A stretch of DNA of 64,000 nt. Source: Bacillota bacterium. GTDB lineage: Bacteria > Bacillota > Clostridia > Christensenellales > Aristaeellaceae. Shown piece after piece: positions 1 to 8,221 of the stretch (its first letter is position 1; each line of letters starts with the position of its first letter). Where the stretch lies: assembly GCA_023416585.1 (NCBI GenBank), contig JAEZHM010000040.1, positions 1 to 64,000 of the forward strand. The letters are read 5' to 3'. Under the pieces are notes generated by a model, which worked only from the letters and a program-made list of their open reading frames with translations, was not told the origin of the DNA and made no database searches. The position numbers and the translations under genes are program-made.

Positions 1-112
1 GTTGGCCATACTCTATATCCGTAAAGTTGTATTGCTCTTTCATCTCCCTCACCTCTGCTTAATTATACCATGTTTCCCCATTCCTTTTAATCATTGTTTA
101 CTTGAGGGGAAG
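1..112 (-). mobile_element. Partial IS5-family element (transposase 5' end and terminal repeat)
   Basis: Bases 1-103 are identical to 1273-1375 of the complete element that follows, so this is a second copy of the same insertion sequence cut by the window edge. It holds the first 14 codons of the transposase on the minus strand (ATG at 43-41), its leader, and the terminal inverted repeat at about 88-112. One base differs in the repeat (CTTGAGGGGAAG against CTTAAGGGGAAG). The rest of the gene lies outside the window. Two near-identical copies in the same orientation, 80 bp apart, point to recent activity or a tandem insertion. Confidence 0.85.
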
Positions 113-204
113 CTTAAGACGAAGGAGACTGATGAGGTGTTTATGATGGCAATATGTAGTAGCAAGACACCTCATCCGTCGCTGCGCGCCACCTTCCCCT
201 TAAG
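101..204. repeat. Palindromic spacer repeat between two IS copies
   Basis: The segment is an imperfect inverted repeat. CTTGAGGGGAAG (101-112) pairs with CTTCCCCTTAAG (193-204), and inside it GATGAGGTGT (131-140) pairs exactly with ACACCTCATC (167-176) around a 26-nt loop. Both outer arms coincide with the terminal repeats of the flanking IS copies, so it could be a MITE-like relative of the element or the target site it prefers. No coding potential is seen. Confidence 0.6.
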
Positions 205-1385
205 TAAGCGATGATTATTTCAAGGTTGAGAGCAGGACAACACATTCGGGGAGAGAAAAATGGGTTATATACCTCTGAAAAACTCGCCAACCACCCTGAT
301 TTATGGGATTCTGCGCCATTTTGGGCGCAGTTCCCCCTTGATTTGGCTAGATTCCTCCGCTGGAGGCGCACATGTACAGATTTGCGCTGGCAAACAGCAT
401 ATGTGCATGGCTTAAGTTTTTAGCAAGTCCTTTGTAACGTGCTTTTTTCCATTTAAAGATGTCTTTGACAATATGGAAGGCATATTCCACCTTGCATCGG
501 GTACTGGACTTTCGGCTTTCAAGCCTCTTTTCAAATTCATAGCTCATGCCATCCCCGTAGTGGCGCTTGAATGTTCCCCTCTGCCGGTTGATACGGTAGT
601 CTCTTTCTATCCCGTCCTTTACATACTCTTCCAGTTTCAGATATCCAGCATCCCCATATACCACTTTATCGTCCTCTCGCAGCAACCCAGGCGCGACTTT
701 TATCTCAGCCTCGTTGGCGGCAGTGACTGCCAGACTGTGGACATATCCGGCTCCTGCGTCTACGCCGATATGCGCCCGCATTCCGAAGTACCACTTCGTA
801 TTCTTCTTGACCGAGTGCATTTCGGGATCTTTTTCTTTCTTCTCGTTCTTGCGGGAAGAAGACGCCTCGACGATCGTCGCATCAACGATCGTTCCACCCT
901 GCATCATCTTGCCTTTGTCGGCCAACATTTTGCTGATCTGTTCAAACAACTGTTTCTGCAGACCATTATCGTTCAGCAGTTTCCGGAATTTGCAAAGCGT
1001 TGTCGCATCCGGTGCCTGTTCCCCGTTGCTGAAGTCTATCCCCATAAACTGCTTCATGGCATAACTGTCATAGATCGCATCTTCCACTCCCTCGTCAGAC
1101 AGGTTGAACCATGTCTGCAGCAAGAGCATCTTGAGCATCAGCTCGATTTCCTGGGGCCGACGGCCTCTTTTTCCCTCCGGATAGTACGGCTTTACGATCT
1201 CTGCCCACTCGCCCCACGGTACCATCTTGTCCATCTTTTCAAGAAAATCATCCCGTTTGGTCTTTCTCCGCCGTTGGCCATACTCTATATCCGTAAAGTT
1301 GTATTGCTCTTTCATCTCCCTCACCTCTGCTTAATTATACCATGTTTCCCCATTCCTTTTAATCATTGTTTACTTAAGGGGAAGG
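192..1385 (-). mobile_element. Complete IS5-family insertion sequence
   Basis: Terminal inverted repeats of 26 bp are visible at 192-217 and 1360-1385: the outer 17 bases (reading inward, CCTTCCCCTTAAGTAA...) match exactly, with only a couple of mismatches further in. They enclose one intact transposase gene on the minus strand, about 1.2 kb in all, which is usual for IS5-type elements. A small hairpin (CTGCGCC 311-317, GGCGCAG 324-330) lies after the gene. No clear target duplication is seen beside the ends (cca against ctc), perhaps because the left flank is the palindromic spacer shared with the neighbouring copy. Confidence 0.85.
347..1315 (-). CDS. IS5-family DDE transposase
   Basis: The enzyme cuts and rejoins the ends of its own insertion sequence. 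The 322-residue protein is full length for the family. The DDE residues are visible: the first Asp in GGTIVDATIVEA, the second in VYGDAGYL, and the C-terminal signature Y-(2)-R-(3)-E-(6)-K, seen as R-CKV-E-YAFHIV-K. The N-terminal domain (MKEQYNFTDIEYGQ..., DEGVEDAIYDSYAMKQFMGID) matches the usual IS5 DUF772-type helical region. The ATG at 1315 is preferred over an upstream in-frame GTG because a GAGGTGAGG ribosome site precedes it. No frameshift or stop is seen, so the gene looks active. Confidence 0.92.
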   Translation of the reverse strand: MKEQYNFTDIEYGQRRRKTKRDDFLEKMDKMVPWGEWAEIVKPYYPEGKRGRRPQEIELMLKMLLLQTWFNLSDEGVEDAIYDSYAMKQFMGIDFSNGEQAPDATTLCKFRKLLNDNGLQKQLFEQISKMLADKGKMMQGGTIVDATIVEASSSRKNEKKEKDPEMHSVKKNTKWYFGMRAHIGVDAGAGYVHSLAVTAANEAEIKVAPGLLREDDKVVYGDAGYLKLEEYVKDGIERDYRINRQRGTFKRHYGDGMSYEFEKRLESRKSSTRCKVEYAFHIVKDIFKWKKARYKGLAKNLSHAHMLFASANLYMCASSGGI

Positions 1386-1611
1386 CTCATGATATACATG
1401 GAACAATCACCGTTTGACAAGTGCAGCTTTGGTGGCGAAAGATGAAAAATGGAACGTAACTTCTGTAGTTGTCATAGTACTGGCAAGCGTTGTATTCGGG
1501 ATATTGCGACTTTGGTCAAGTGTTCCCAGTTATTGGTATTCAGTAACCCACGATTTCTGAAGCGGCTATTTTGAGGCAGTCCTTAGTGAAGCATTTTGTC
1601 GAGAGTACCTA
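1386..1611. other. Non-coding gap between IS element and IclR gene
   Basis: I see no gene, RNA or strong hairpin here. It is flanking DNA between the IS terminal repeat and the promoter of the next gene. Confidence 0.6.
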
Positions 1612-1640
1612 TTGACAGATTCGACCTGTGTAGGTATAAT
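1612..1640 (+). promoter_or_regulatory. Sigma-70-type promoter for IclR gene
   Basis: TTGACA (1612-1617) and TATAAT (1635-1640) are both perfect consensus boxes with a 17-bp spacer. The expected transcript start near 1647 leaves a short leader before the regulator. Confidence 0.8.
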
Positions 1641-1678
1641 GTATAGCATAAAAGTGTTCTGATATGGAGAACGGTGTG

Positions 1679-2425
1679 ATGAAAGAACCAAAGATTGGGT
1701 CGCTCGCCAAGGCTATGAAGGTGCTGGAGTGCTTTAAAGCAAATCCGGAGCTGGGCGTGACGGACATTAGCGAGCAACTAGGGCTGTTCAAGAGCAATGT
1801 ATATGACATACTCTCGACTTTTAGGTCGCTGGGTTATGTGGCCCAAAACGAAAAGAACGGCAAATACCACCTGGGCTACAAGGTGCTGGAGCTATCCCAC
1901 GTCATCACGGCTTTTATGGGGTTTCGCAAAACCGTATACCCGCAAATGCAAAAGCTTGCGCAAGAGGCGGGTGAAACAGTGTATCTGGCGATACCGGACG
2001 GCTTGGATGTGCTATATTTGGACGCTGCCTATCCGGGCCATGCGTATACAACCCGGTCCATGCTGGGTGAACGCGCCCCGATGTACTGCACGGGCATCGG
2101 TAAGGCTATACTCAGCCGCATGGACGAAGCGGTGTGGCGGCGTGCCGCGGAGCAGGAGCTCACCGCCTTTACGGACAACACCATCAAAGATCCGGAGGAA
2201 CTAATCAGAGAGCTCACGCTCACGCGCGAACGCGGGTATTCGGTGGACAATATGGAGCACGAGCATGGCGTCAAATGCGTCGGTGTCGCAGTGCTGAACG
2301 ACATGAAGCAATCCGTCGCGGGGATCAGTGTTTCCGGGCCATCGCCACGCTTTGATGCAGAAAAGATTGATGATTTTGCTAAACGGCTGAGCAACATCGC
2401 CGCCACGATCGGCATTTACTTCTAG
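1679..2425 (+). CDS. IclR-family transcriptional regulator
   Basis: IclR proteins are dimeric regulators with an N-terminal winged helix and a C-terminal GAF-like effector domain, often for aromatic or sugar-acid catabolism. Here the wHTH covers about residues 5-65 (LAKAMKVLECF... VTDISEQLGLFKSNVYDILSTFRSLGYV) and the effector domain residues 80-245 (LGYKVLELS, GETVYLAIPDGLDVLYLD, MYCTGIGKAILS, GYSVDNMEHEHGVKCVGVAVLND). The length is typical. ATG 1679 is preferred because GGAG lies 9 bases upstream; an in-frame ATG at 1664 has no such site. It has its own promoter and terminator and probably controls the lyase-sialidase-transporter operon just downstream. Confidence 0.9.
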   Translation: MKEPKIGSLAKAMKVLECFKANPELGVTDISEQLGLFKSNVYDILSTFRSLGYVAQNEKNGKYHLGYKVLELSHVITAFMGFRKTVYPQMQKLAQEAGETVYLAIPDGLDVLYLDAAYPGHAYTTRSMLGERAPMYCTGIGKAILSRMDEAVWRRAAEQELTAFTDNTIKDPEELIRELTLTRERGYSVDNMEHEHGVKCVGVAVLNDMKQSVAGISVSGPSPRFDAEKIDDFAKRLSNIAATIGIYF

Positions 2426-2435
2426 ACCAAATCCC

Positions 2436-2458
2436 GGAGAGGGTTGCCTCTCCTTTTT
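2436..2458 (+). terminator. Rho-independent terminator after IclR gene
   Basis: GGAGAGG (2436-2442), a GTTG loop, CCTCTCC (2447-2453) and five T. It separates the regulator from the operon that begins at 2510. Confidence 0.85.
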
Positions 2459-2509
2459 ACGGAATAAATATCAGAACAGAGTTATGTAATACAGAACGGA
2501 GGAGTGTCC

Positions 2510-3451
2510 TTGAACACCATATCAAAGGGTATATGGCCAACCATGATCACACCATTTCGTGAGGATGGCGGGGTGGACGAAGCCGCGGTCAAGGCGATGG
2601 TTGATTGGTATATCCGTAAAGGCTGCGATGGGGTATTCGCCGTGTGCCAGTCCAGTGAAATGTTCTATCTATCCCTGGATGAGCGGACGCGCCTGGCCGA
2701 AACCGTGATGAAGGCGGCAGGCGGCCGCATCGACATCATTGCCTCCGGGCATATATCAGAGGGCATCGGTGATCAGATCTCCGAACTGCGAGCGATGAGC
2801 GATACGGGCGTGAAGGCGGTTGTCCTGGTTACGAATCGCTTGGCCGGCATGGGTGATGACGAAGAGGTGTGGATCCGGAACGCGGACAAGGTGGCAAATG
2901 CCCTGCCGGACGTCACGTTCGGACTGTACGAATGCCCATACCCCTATAAGCGCCTGCTGACACAAAGGACGTTGTCCTGGTGCGCCGCGTCGGGGCGGTT
3001 TACGTTCCTGAAAGACACCTGCTGCGATGCCACGCAAATACGGGAAAAGCTGAACTGGATTCGGGAAGCCGCGGCACGGGCGGGCGTACGCCCGATGGGT
3101 TTATACAATGCAAACAGCGCAACGCTGCTGGAAAGCCTGATGGATGGCGCAGACGGCTTCAGCGGTACGATGGCTAACCTGCACCCGGAACTGTATGTAT
3201 GGTTATGGAGGCATTTCCGCACCGAGCCCGAGAAGGCCGTAAAACTGCAGGCACTGCTGACACTGCTCAGCACGTTGGAGGGACAGGGCTATCCCGTCTG
3301 CGCGAAGCAGCATTTTGTTGAGGAAGGCGTGCCAATGACCCTGCTGGCCCGCTCCATGGACGCGGCAGCGTTTGGGTACGCACAAAGATACTTTTTAAAG
3401 CAGGCGATGGTTGCGGAAAAGGCCGCCCGCTCGTGGCTGGCGATCGAATAA
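2510..3451 (+). CDS. DapA/NanA-family class I aldolase or lyase
   Basis: This family forms a Schiff base with a pyruvate-type substrate; members include dihydrodipicolinate synthase, N-acetylneuraminate lyase and sugar-acid dehydratases. The (beta/alpha)8 barrel is evident from the start (GIWPTMITPFREDGGVDEAAVKAMVDWYIRKGCDGVFAVCQSSE). The catalytic Lys sits in FTFLKDTCCD, and the Tyr of the family falls in GLYECPYPY. GTG 2504 overlaps the GGAGGAG ribosome site (2498-2504), so TTG 2510, spaced 7 bases from it, is the likely start. It is first in an operon with a sialidase-like protein and an ABC transporter. A neuraminate-lyase-type role is tempting, but no NanE or NanK is present, so the substrate is open. 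Confidence 0.85.
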   Translation: MNTISKGIWPTMITPFREDGGVDEAAVKAMVDWYIRKGCDGVFAVCQSSEMFYLSLDERTRLAETVMKAAGGRIDIIASGHISEGIGDQISELRAMSDTGVKAVVLVTNRLAGMGDDEEVWIRNADKVANALPDVTFGLYECPYPYKRLLTQRTLSWCAASGRFTFLKDTCCDATQIREKLNWIREAAARAGVRPMGLYNANSATLLESLMDGADGFSGTMANLHPELYVWLWRHFRTEPEKAVKLQALLTLLSTLEGQGYPVCAKQHFVEEGVPMTLLARSMDAAAFGYAQRYFLKQAMVAEKAARSWLAIE

Positions 3452-3466
3452 AGGAGGGGATGCATA

Positions 3467-4522
3467 ATGGAAAACGGAGGAATCACATGGGATTCTAGAA
3501 CGCCCTATCCTGCCGAAGCGCCGGTTCCTAAGGGGTTGGACTGCCGGATTGTACATAGGGCGGACGAGGATTTTCCATTTCTCCACGATACGATGGTCGC
3601 GCGCCTTTCGGGGCGATTGTTCATGGCGTGGTACAACTGCTCGGAAGCTGAGATCGTCGGCAAGACCGTGATACGCGGACGCTGGTCTGCGGATGGTGGC
3701 GAGACGTGGTCGGAGCCTGAAATCGTCGTCCAGGCGGAGGAATCAAGCCTGCACTGCGTTCCTGTCACATTTTTGCAGCACGGAAGCGGCGCATACGCAT
3801 ACGCGACCGTCATGCGCGCGCACGACCGGCCGGTGGGTCTCGTATGCGCGAAGCATGAAGGCGATACGTGGACGCCTGTTGCGCGGTATCCGGAGCCGGT
3901 TTTGTTCAACACGCTGCCCAATAGCCTGCCGGACGGGCGCCTGATCACCGGCGGGCGTATGGCTGAGCTGCCGGGAGAATTGCCGCTCGTACCGATGGTG
4001 GCGATTTTTGAGGACAAGGCCCCCGCCAAGTTCCGGTTCATCCGCCTTCCTGGGCCGTGGGAACACGGAGAATATCCGCTCGCCTATCCGGAGACCGCGC
4101 TGCTGACCGATGGCGCTGGTATCACTGCAATTTGCCGCAACGATGCAGGCGCACCGTATGTGTGGCGCTCGGCGGACGGTGAATTCTGGCGCGGCCCTTT
4201 CTCCGCCGGGCTGCCCATCGCGCCTTCCAAGGTGTGCGCGGGTACGCTTTTAGACGGCCGTCAATACCTGATCTACAACGAAAAGACGGAGAAGCAGGAC
4301 CGCAGCCGCCTGGTAATGGCGGTACGCTCTGCGCCTGACCGTGCATTCGACGCTGTTTATCTGCTTCGTCACGGTTATGATGCGACGCTGCACTTAGGCC
4401 CATACTGGCATTACCCCTGCGCGTGCGAGGCGGACGACGTACTCTATATTTCCTGCACTTCCTCTCATGCCAGCAACATTCGGCACGGCGCGCTGATACG
4501 CGTACCGGTGTCATCGATATAG
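3467..4522 (+). CDS. Sialidase-like (BNR-repeat) protein
   Basis: The 351-residue protein has the six-bladed propeller pattern of the exo-sialidase superfamily. One clear Asp-box is SADGGETWSEP at about residues 69-79; a weaker one is WRSADGEFWRGP near residue 228. N-terminal features such as HDTMVARLSGRLFMAWYNCSE and the segment NSLPDGRLITGGRMAE resemble BNR_2-type proteins. There is no signal peptide, so it would act in the cytoplasm on an imported oligosaccharide. It lies 15 bp after the lyase gene and 9 bp before the permease gene. Superfamily members also include non-sialic-acid hydrolases and lyases, so the reaction is not fixed. Confidence 0.75.
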   Translation: MENGGITWDSRTPYPAEAPVPKGLDCRIVHRADEDFPFLHDTMVARLSGRLFMAWYNCSEAEIVGKTVIRGRWSADGGETWSEPEIVVQAEESSLHCVPVTFLQHGSGAYAYATVMRAHDRPVGLVCAKHEGDTWTPVARYPEPVLFNTLPNSLPDGRLITGGRMAELPGELPLVPMVAIFEDKAPAKFRFIRLPGPWEHGEYPLAYPETALLTDGAGITAICRNDAGAPYVWRSADGEFWRGPFSAGLPIAPSKVCAGTLLDGRQYLIYNEKTEKQDRSRLVMAVRSAPDRAFDAVYLLRHGYDATLHLGPYWHYPCACEADDVLYISCTSSHASNIRHGALIRVPVSSI

Positions 4523-4531
4523 GAGGGCAAA

Positions 4532-5461
4532 ATGCAAGGCGTTGTACGGAAAAGAAGAGGTGCGTTTTGGAGGGGTATCCTTAAGAATTGGGAACTGTAC
4601 CTGTTCGTACTCCCTGCTTTTATCTACCTGATCTGCTATTGCTATTACCCGATGTATGGCGTGCAGATCGCTTTCAAGGACTACCGCATCGGCAAGGGTA
4701 TCGAGGGCAGCGACTGGGTGGGTTTGAAACACTTTGTCAAGTTCCTGTCCAATCCCTCCTGCCGCGCGCTCATAGTGAACACACTGAAGCTGAGCGTGTA
4801 CTCCATAGTCGTTGGGTTCCCTATGCCGATCCTCTTTGCCCTGACACTCAACGAGCTTAAGGCTGCGCGGTTCAAACGGATCGTGCAGACGGTTTCCTAT
4901 GCGCCGCACTTCATCTCGACAGTAGTCATGGTCAGCATGCTGACCATGTACTTGAGCAAGGACTCCGGCATCATCAACAAGATCATCGGAGTTTTGGGCT
5001 TGGGACCATACGATTTTTTGACACGCGCCTCCTGGTTCCCTAGCATTTACGTGCTGAGCGGCATTTGGCAGAGCATGGGCTGGAGCTCCGTGATCTACCT
5101 GTCGGCGCTGGCGGGCGTGGACCCGGGGCTTCACGAGGCGGCCATGCTTGATGGCGCGACAAGGCTCCAGCGCATCTGGCACATCAACCTGTCCGGGATC
5201 ATGCCGACCATCACGATTATGCTCATACTGCAGGTAGGTAATCTCATGTCCGTGGGCTTTGAGAAGGCGTTTTTAATGCAGAACCCGCTAAACCTTGAGA
5301 CTTCGGAAATTATCTCGACCTTTGTTTACAAGATGGGTCTTATAAACCGTCAGTACAGCTATTCGACAGCGATCGGCCTGTTCAACTCCGGCATTAACCT
5401 GATCCTGCTTATGAGCGTGAATGCTACCGTGCGCCGTATGGGCAGCACGAGCCTTTGGTGA
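4532..5461 (+). CDS. Sugar ABC transporter permease (LplB type)
   Basis: One half of the membrane channel of a CUT1-type importer. The 309-residue protein starts with a basic segment and a first membrane span (WELYLFVLPAFIYLICYCYYPMYG), followed by the LplB-like phrase VQIAFKDYRIGKGI. The cytoplasmic coupling (EAA) loop reads HEAAMLDGATRLQRIWHINLSGIMPTI. Its stop is followed after 13 bp by the second permease. No ATPase gene is in the window, so a shared MsmK-type subunit is expected. Confidence 0.92.
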   Translation: MQGVVRKRRGAFWRGILKNWELYLFVLPAFIYLICYCYYPMYGVQIAFKDYRIGKGIEGSDWVGLKHFVKFLSNPSCRALIVNTLKLSVYSIVVGFPMPILFALTLNELKAARFKRIVQTVSYAPHFISTVVMVSMLTMYLSKDSGIINKIIGVLGLGPYDFLTRASWFPSIYVLSGIWQSMGWSSVIYLSALAGVDPGLHEAAMLDGATRLQRIWHINLSGIMPTITIMLILQVGNLMSVGFEKAFLMQNPLNLETSEIISTFVYKMGLINRQYSYSTAIGLFNSGINLILLMSVNATVRRMGSTSLW

Positions 5462-5474
5462 GGGAGGTAGGCGT

Positions 5475-6386
5475 ATGAACAGTAAACCTGGTACGCATCC
5501 CCAGAGCACGGATGACAGGATCATCAATGGAGCAGCTTTCCTGCTGAGCGCACTTGCGCTTATCCTGACACTCTACCCGCTTATCTACGTGATCAGCGCA
5601 TCCTTTAGTGACCCGGTCGCCGTGACCCGGGGTGAGCTGTGGCTCCTGCCAAAGGGGATAACGCTGGATGGATACGAGATGATCTTCGACTACAATCCAA
5701 TCTGGACCGGCTACCGGAACACGATTTTCTACGCGGTGTTCGGCACGTTTCTGAACCTTATGTTCACGCTGCCTTGCGCGTATGCGCTATCGCGTCGGGA
5801 TATGAGGGGCCGTACGGTCATCATGCTGCTGTTTACCTTTACAATGTTTTTCTCAGGCGGTATGATTCCGACTTATCTGTCCATGAAGCAGTTCAATCTC
5901 TTGAACACCATCTGGTCGGTGCTGGTGCCGGGAATGGTCAGCGTTACGAACATGATCATTGCGCGCACGTATTTTTCCACGAGTCTGTCGTGGGAGCTGC
6001 AGGAGGCGGCGCGCATCGATGGCTGCTCGAACACGCGGCTGTTTCTTTCAATCGTCATGCCGCTCTCAATGCCAATGATCGCGGTAATCACGCTGTACTA
6101 CGTCGTCGGGCATTGGAACTCATACTTCAATGCGCTGATATATCTATCGAATGAGAAGCTATATCCGCTGCAGCTGTTCCTGCGCAACATATTGCTGCTC
6201 GATCAGATGACCGAGATGATGGAGGGGGATAGTGAGGCTCTGCAGGAGCTGATGCGGCGCATCCAGCTCAAAGAGAGCATGAAGTTCGGCATTGTGGTGG
6301 TCTCGTCGCTGCCGGTGCTGGTCCTCTATCCATTCCTTCAGAAATACTTCGTCAAGGGCGTCATGATAGGCGCCATCAAGGGTTGA
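5475..6386 (+). CDS. Sugar ABC transporter permease (LplC/YtcP type)
   Basis: Second channel subunit of the same importer. About six membrane spans are visible, the first at GAAFLLSALALILTLYPLIYVISASFS. The EAA loop is WELQEAARIDGCSNTRLFLSIVMPLSMPMI, and the C-terminus ends FLQKYFVKGVMIGAIKG as is usual for this branch. ATG 5475 follows a GGAGGT site at 5464-5469; longer in-frame extensions would run back into the upstream gene. It lies between its partner permease and the binding protein. Confidence 0.92.
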   Translation: MNSKPGTHPQSTDDRIINGAAFLLSALALILTLYPLIYVISASFSDPVAVTRGELWLLPKGITLDGYEMIFDYNPIWTGYRNTIFYAVFGTFLNLMFTLPCAYALSRRDMRGRTVIMLLFTFTMFFSGGMIPTYLSMKQFNLLNTIWSVLVPGMVSVTNMIIARTYFSTSLSWELQEAARIDGCSNTRLFLSIVMPLSMPMIAVITLYYVVGHWNSYFNALIYLSNEKLYPLQLFLRNILLLDQMTEMMEGDSEALQELMRRIQLKESMKFGIVVVSSLPVLVLYPFLQKYFVKGVMIGAIKG

Positions 6387-6430
6387 CCTGAAGGCGCGGA
6401 CGCGCTTCAAAATAAAAAGGAGGAGAACCT

Positions 6431-8077
6431 ATGAAGAGACTGTCCTGGATCCTGTGCTTGCTGCTTACGCTGTCGCTGTGCCTGAATGGTACGGCGTTGG
6501 CGGAGGTGACAGAGGCCGAACGCCTGGCTGAGGTGGTTGCCGCAATGGTGCTGCCCACGCCTGAACTGCCGCTGACCAATGAGGTGGTGACGCTTTCACT
6601 GATCTATCCCAAGACCTCGAACCACGGCGACTTTAATAACCTGTTTTACCTAAAAGCGGTGGAGAAGCTGACCAATGTGAAGATGGAGGTGCAGGGCATC
6701 GACAGCAATGGCTGGGCCGAAAAGCTGGCGTTGAGCTTCGCCTCAGGCGATTACGGCGAGATCTTCCTGAACGGCGTCTCCTTCAGCGACGCGGCAACCT
6801 TTGGGCAGGCGGGCATGCTGCTGCCGATGGAGGACCTGCTGAAAAAATACGCGCCCAACGTCATGAAAATCTTCGACACGCTTCCGGAGACCCGCCGTAA
6901 CGTCACCAGCTCTGACGGCCACATCTACATGATGCCCGCATACGACGGGACGCCTCGCGATATGCTCATGAACGGTACCTACGACCAGCAGATCGACGGC
7001 GATTGGCTCAAGGCGGTGGGCATGGAAGCCCCCACGACCCTGGACGAGCTGTACGCCATGCTCAAAGCGTTCAAGGAGAAAGACCCCAACGGCAACGGAC
7101 AAGGCGACGAGATCCCCTGGAGCTTCGTCTACGATGGCAACGGCTATAACATGGCGCTGGGTGCATTCGGTTTTGTGAACCTGCGCCACGATATCATCGA
7201 CGGGAAGTACGTGTACGTGCCCGCGCAGGATAACTTCTACCACTACCTTGAGTTCATGCACAAGCTGTATACTGAGGGATTGGTGGACAGCTCGATCTTC
7301 ACCCAGTCGAACGAGGAATACCTGGCGAAGCTGAGTGGGCTTAACATTGGCTACATGCCCAACACCAGCGCCACAGCGATTGGCAAAGACAAGTACCTGA
7401 ACTGCGTATCGATACATCCGCTGACCAGCCAGTACAACAAAACGTCGATGCACCCTGGGCGCGCGCAGGAGGTCGACAAGTTCGGCATGTGCATCACTGA
7501 TAAATGTTCTGAGGAGAAGCAGATCCTGGCGGTCAAACTACTCGATTACTTCTACAGCCAGGAGGGTACGTTCCTGACCAAATGCGGCCCGGAGTACGGC
7601 GCATGGGGCGACATGATTGACGGCGGATATGTGCGTAAAGTGGCCGCCGATGGTTCGGTCAGCTACGAACTTGTCTACGACAAGGATAAGTATGATAACA
7701 GCTATTACAACTTCCGCATCGCCAACGCTTTGATGAACATGCCCTTCTTCTACACCACCGCGCATGCGCAGGTGATCATAGGCGGTGACGCGGTCAACAA
7801 CCACCTGACCGAGATGGTCAAAGAGAGCGGCATGCTGGCAGCACGGCGTGTCGGCTATCCGCAGATGGTCACCTTCACCGAGGACGAGCAGGACATTCTG
7901 GCATCCTATACGCTGATGGACAGCTATGTCGATCAGATGGTCGCCAAGTTCATCACCGGCGAAACCGAGTTGACGGATGAAAGCTGGAAAAGCTACAAGG
8001 ACAGCATTGAAATGATGGACCTTAATGCACTAATCGAGGTGCGGCAGGCGGCATATGACCGCTGGAACAGTAAGTAA
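6431..8077 (+). CDS. Extracellular sugar-binding protein of ABC importer
   Basis: A 548-residue solute-binding protein, the large class paired with LplB/LplC permeases. Residues 1-25 form a signal peptide (MKRLSWILCLLLTLSLCLNGTALA) ending in a type I cleavage site before EVTEAER. No Cys follows a small residue at the cleavage point, so a lipobox is absent. The mature part has the usual pattern of a Venus-flytrap protein, including AEKLALSFASGDYGEIFL, LLPMEDLLKKYAPNV and TTLDELYAMLKAFKEKDPNGNGQGDEIPW. It is the last gene of the operon and is followed by a strong terminator. Confidence 0.9.
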   Translation: MKRLSWILCLLLTLSLCLNGTALAEVTEAERLAEVVAAMVLPTPELPLTNEVVTLSLIYPKTSNHGDFNNLFYLKAVEKLTNVKMEVQGIDSNGWAEKLALSFASGDYGEIFLNGVSFSDAATFGQAGMLLPMEDLLKKYAPNVMKIFDTLPETRRNVTSSDGHIYMMPAYDGTPRDMLMNGTYDQQIDGDWLKAVGMEAPTTLDELYAMLKAFKEKDPNGNGQGDEIPWSFVYDGNGYNMALGAFGFVNLRHDIIDGKYVYVPAQDNFYHYLEFMHKLYTEGLVDSSIFTQSNEEYLAKLSGLNIGYMPNTSATAIGKDKYLNCVSIHPLTSQYNKTSMHPGRAQEVDKFGMCITDKCSEEKQILAVKLLDYFYSQEGTFLTKCGPEYGAWGDMIDGGYVRKVAADGSVSYELVYDKDKYDNSYYNFRIANALMNMPFFYTTAHAQVIIGGDAVNNHLTEMVKESGMLAARRVGYPQMVTFTEDEQDILASYTLMDSYVDQMVAKFITGETELTDESWKSYKDSIEMMDLNALIEVRQAAYDRWNSK

Positions 8078-8140
8078 CTTCTGGGCGGCAGCGCACAGAT
8101 AAACATGCTGCCTTCTGTTTACCAGCGATCCTTAATACGG

Positions 8141-8177
8141 ATAACGCTTGGGGAATACGTTCCCCAAGCGTTATTTT
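8141..8177. terminator. Strong bidirectional terminator
   Basis: A perfect 15-bp stem, 8141-8155 with 8160-8174, enclosing the loop TACG and followed by T4 on the plus strand. It stands between the convergent binding-protein gene and the GH2 gene and can serve both. Confidence 0.9.
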
Positions 8178-8221
8178 GCATGATTCAGATGATTTTTGGG
8201 AAGCTGCTCAAGCAGTGGGTA

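Noticed and set aside
473..1417. Long plus-strand open frame across the IS element
   Set aside because: It is antisense to the intact DDE transposase, which carries all catalytic motifs; the frame has no ribosome site and no recognisable protein.
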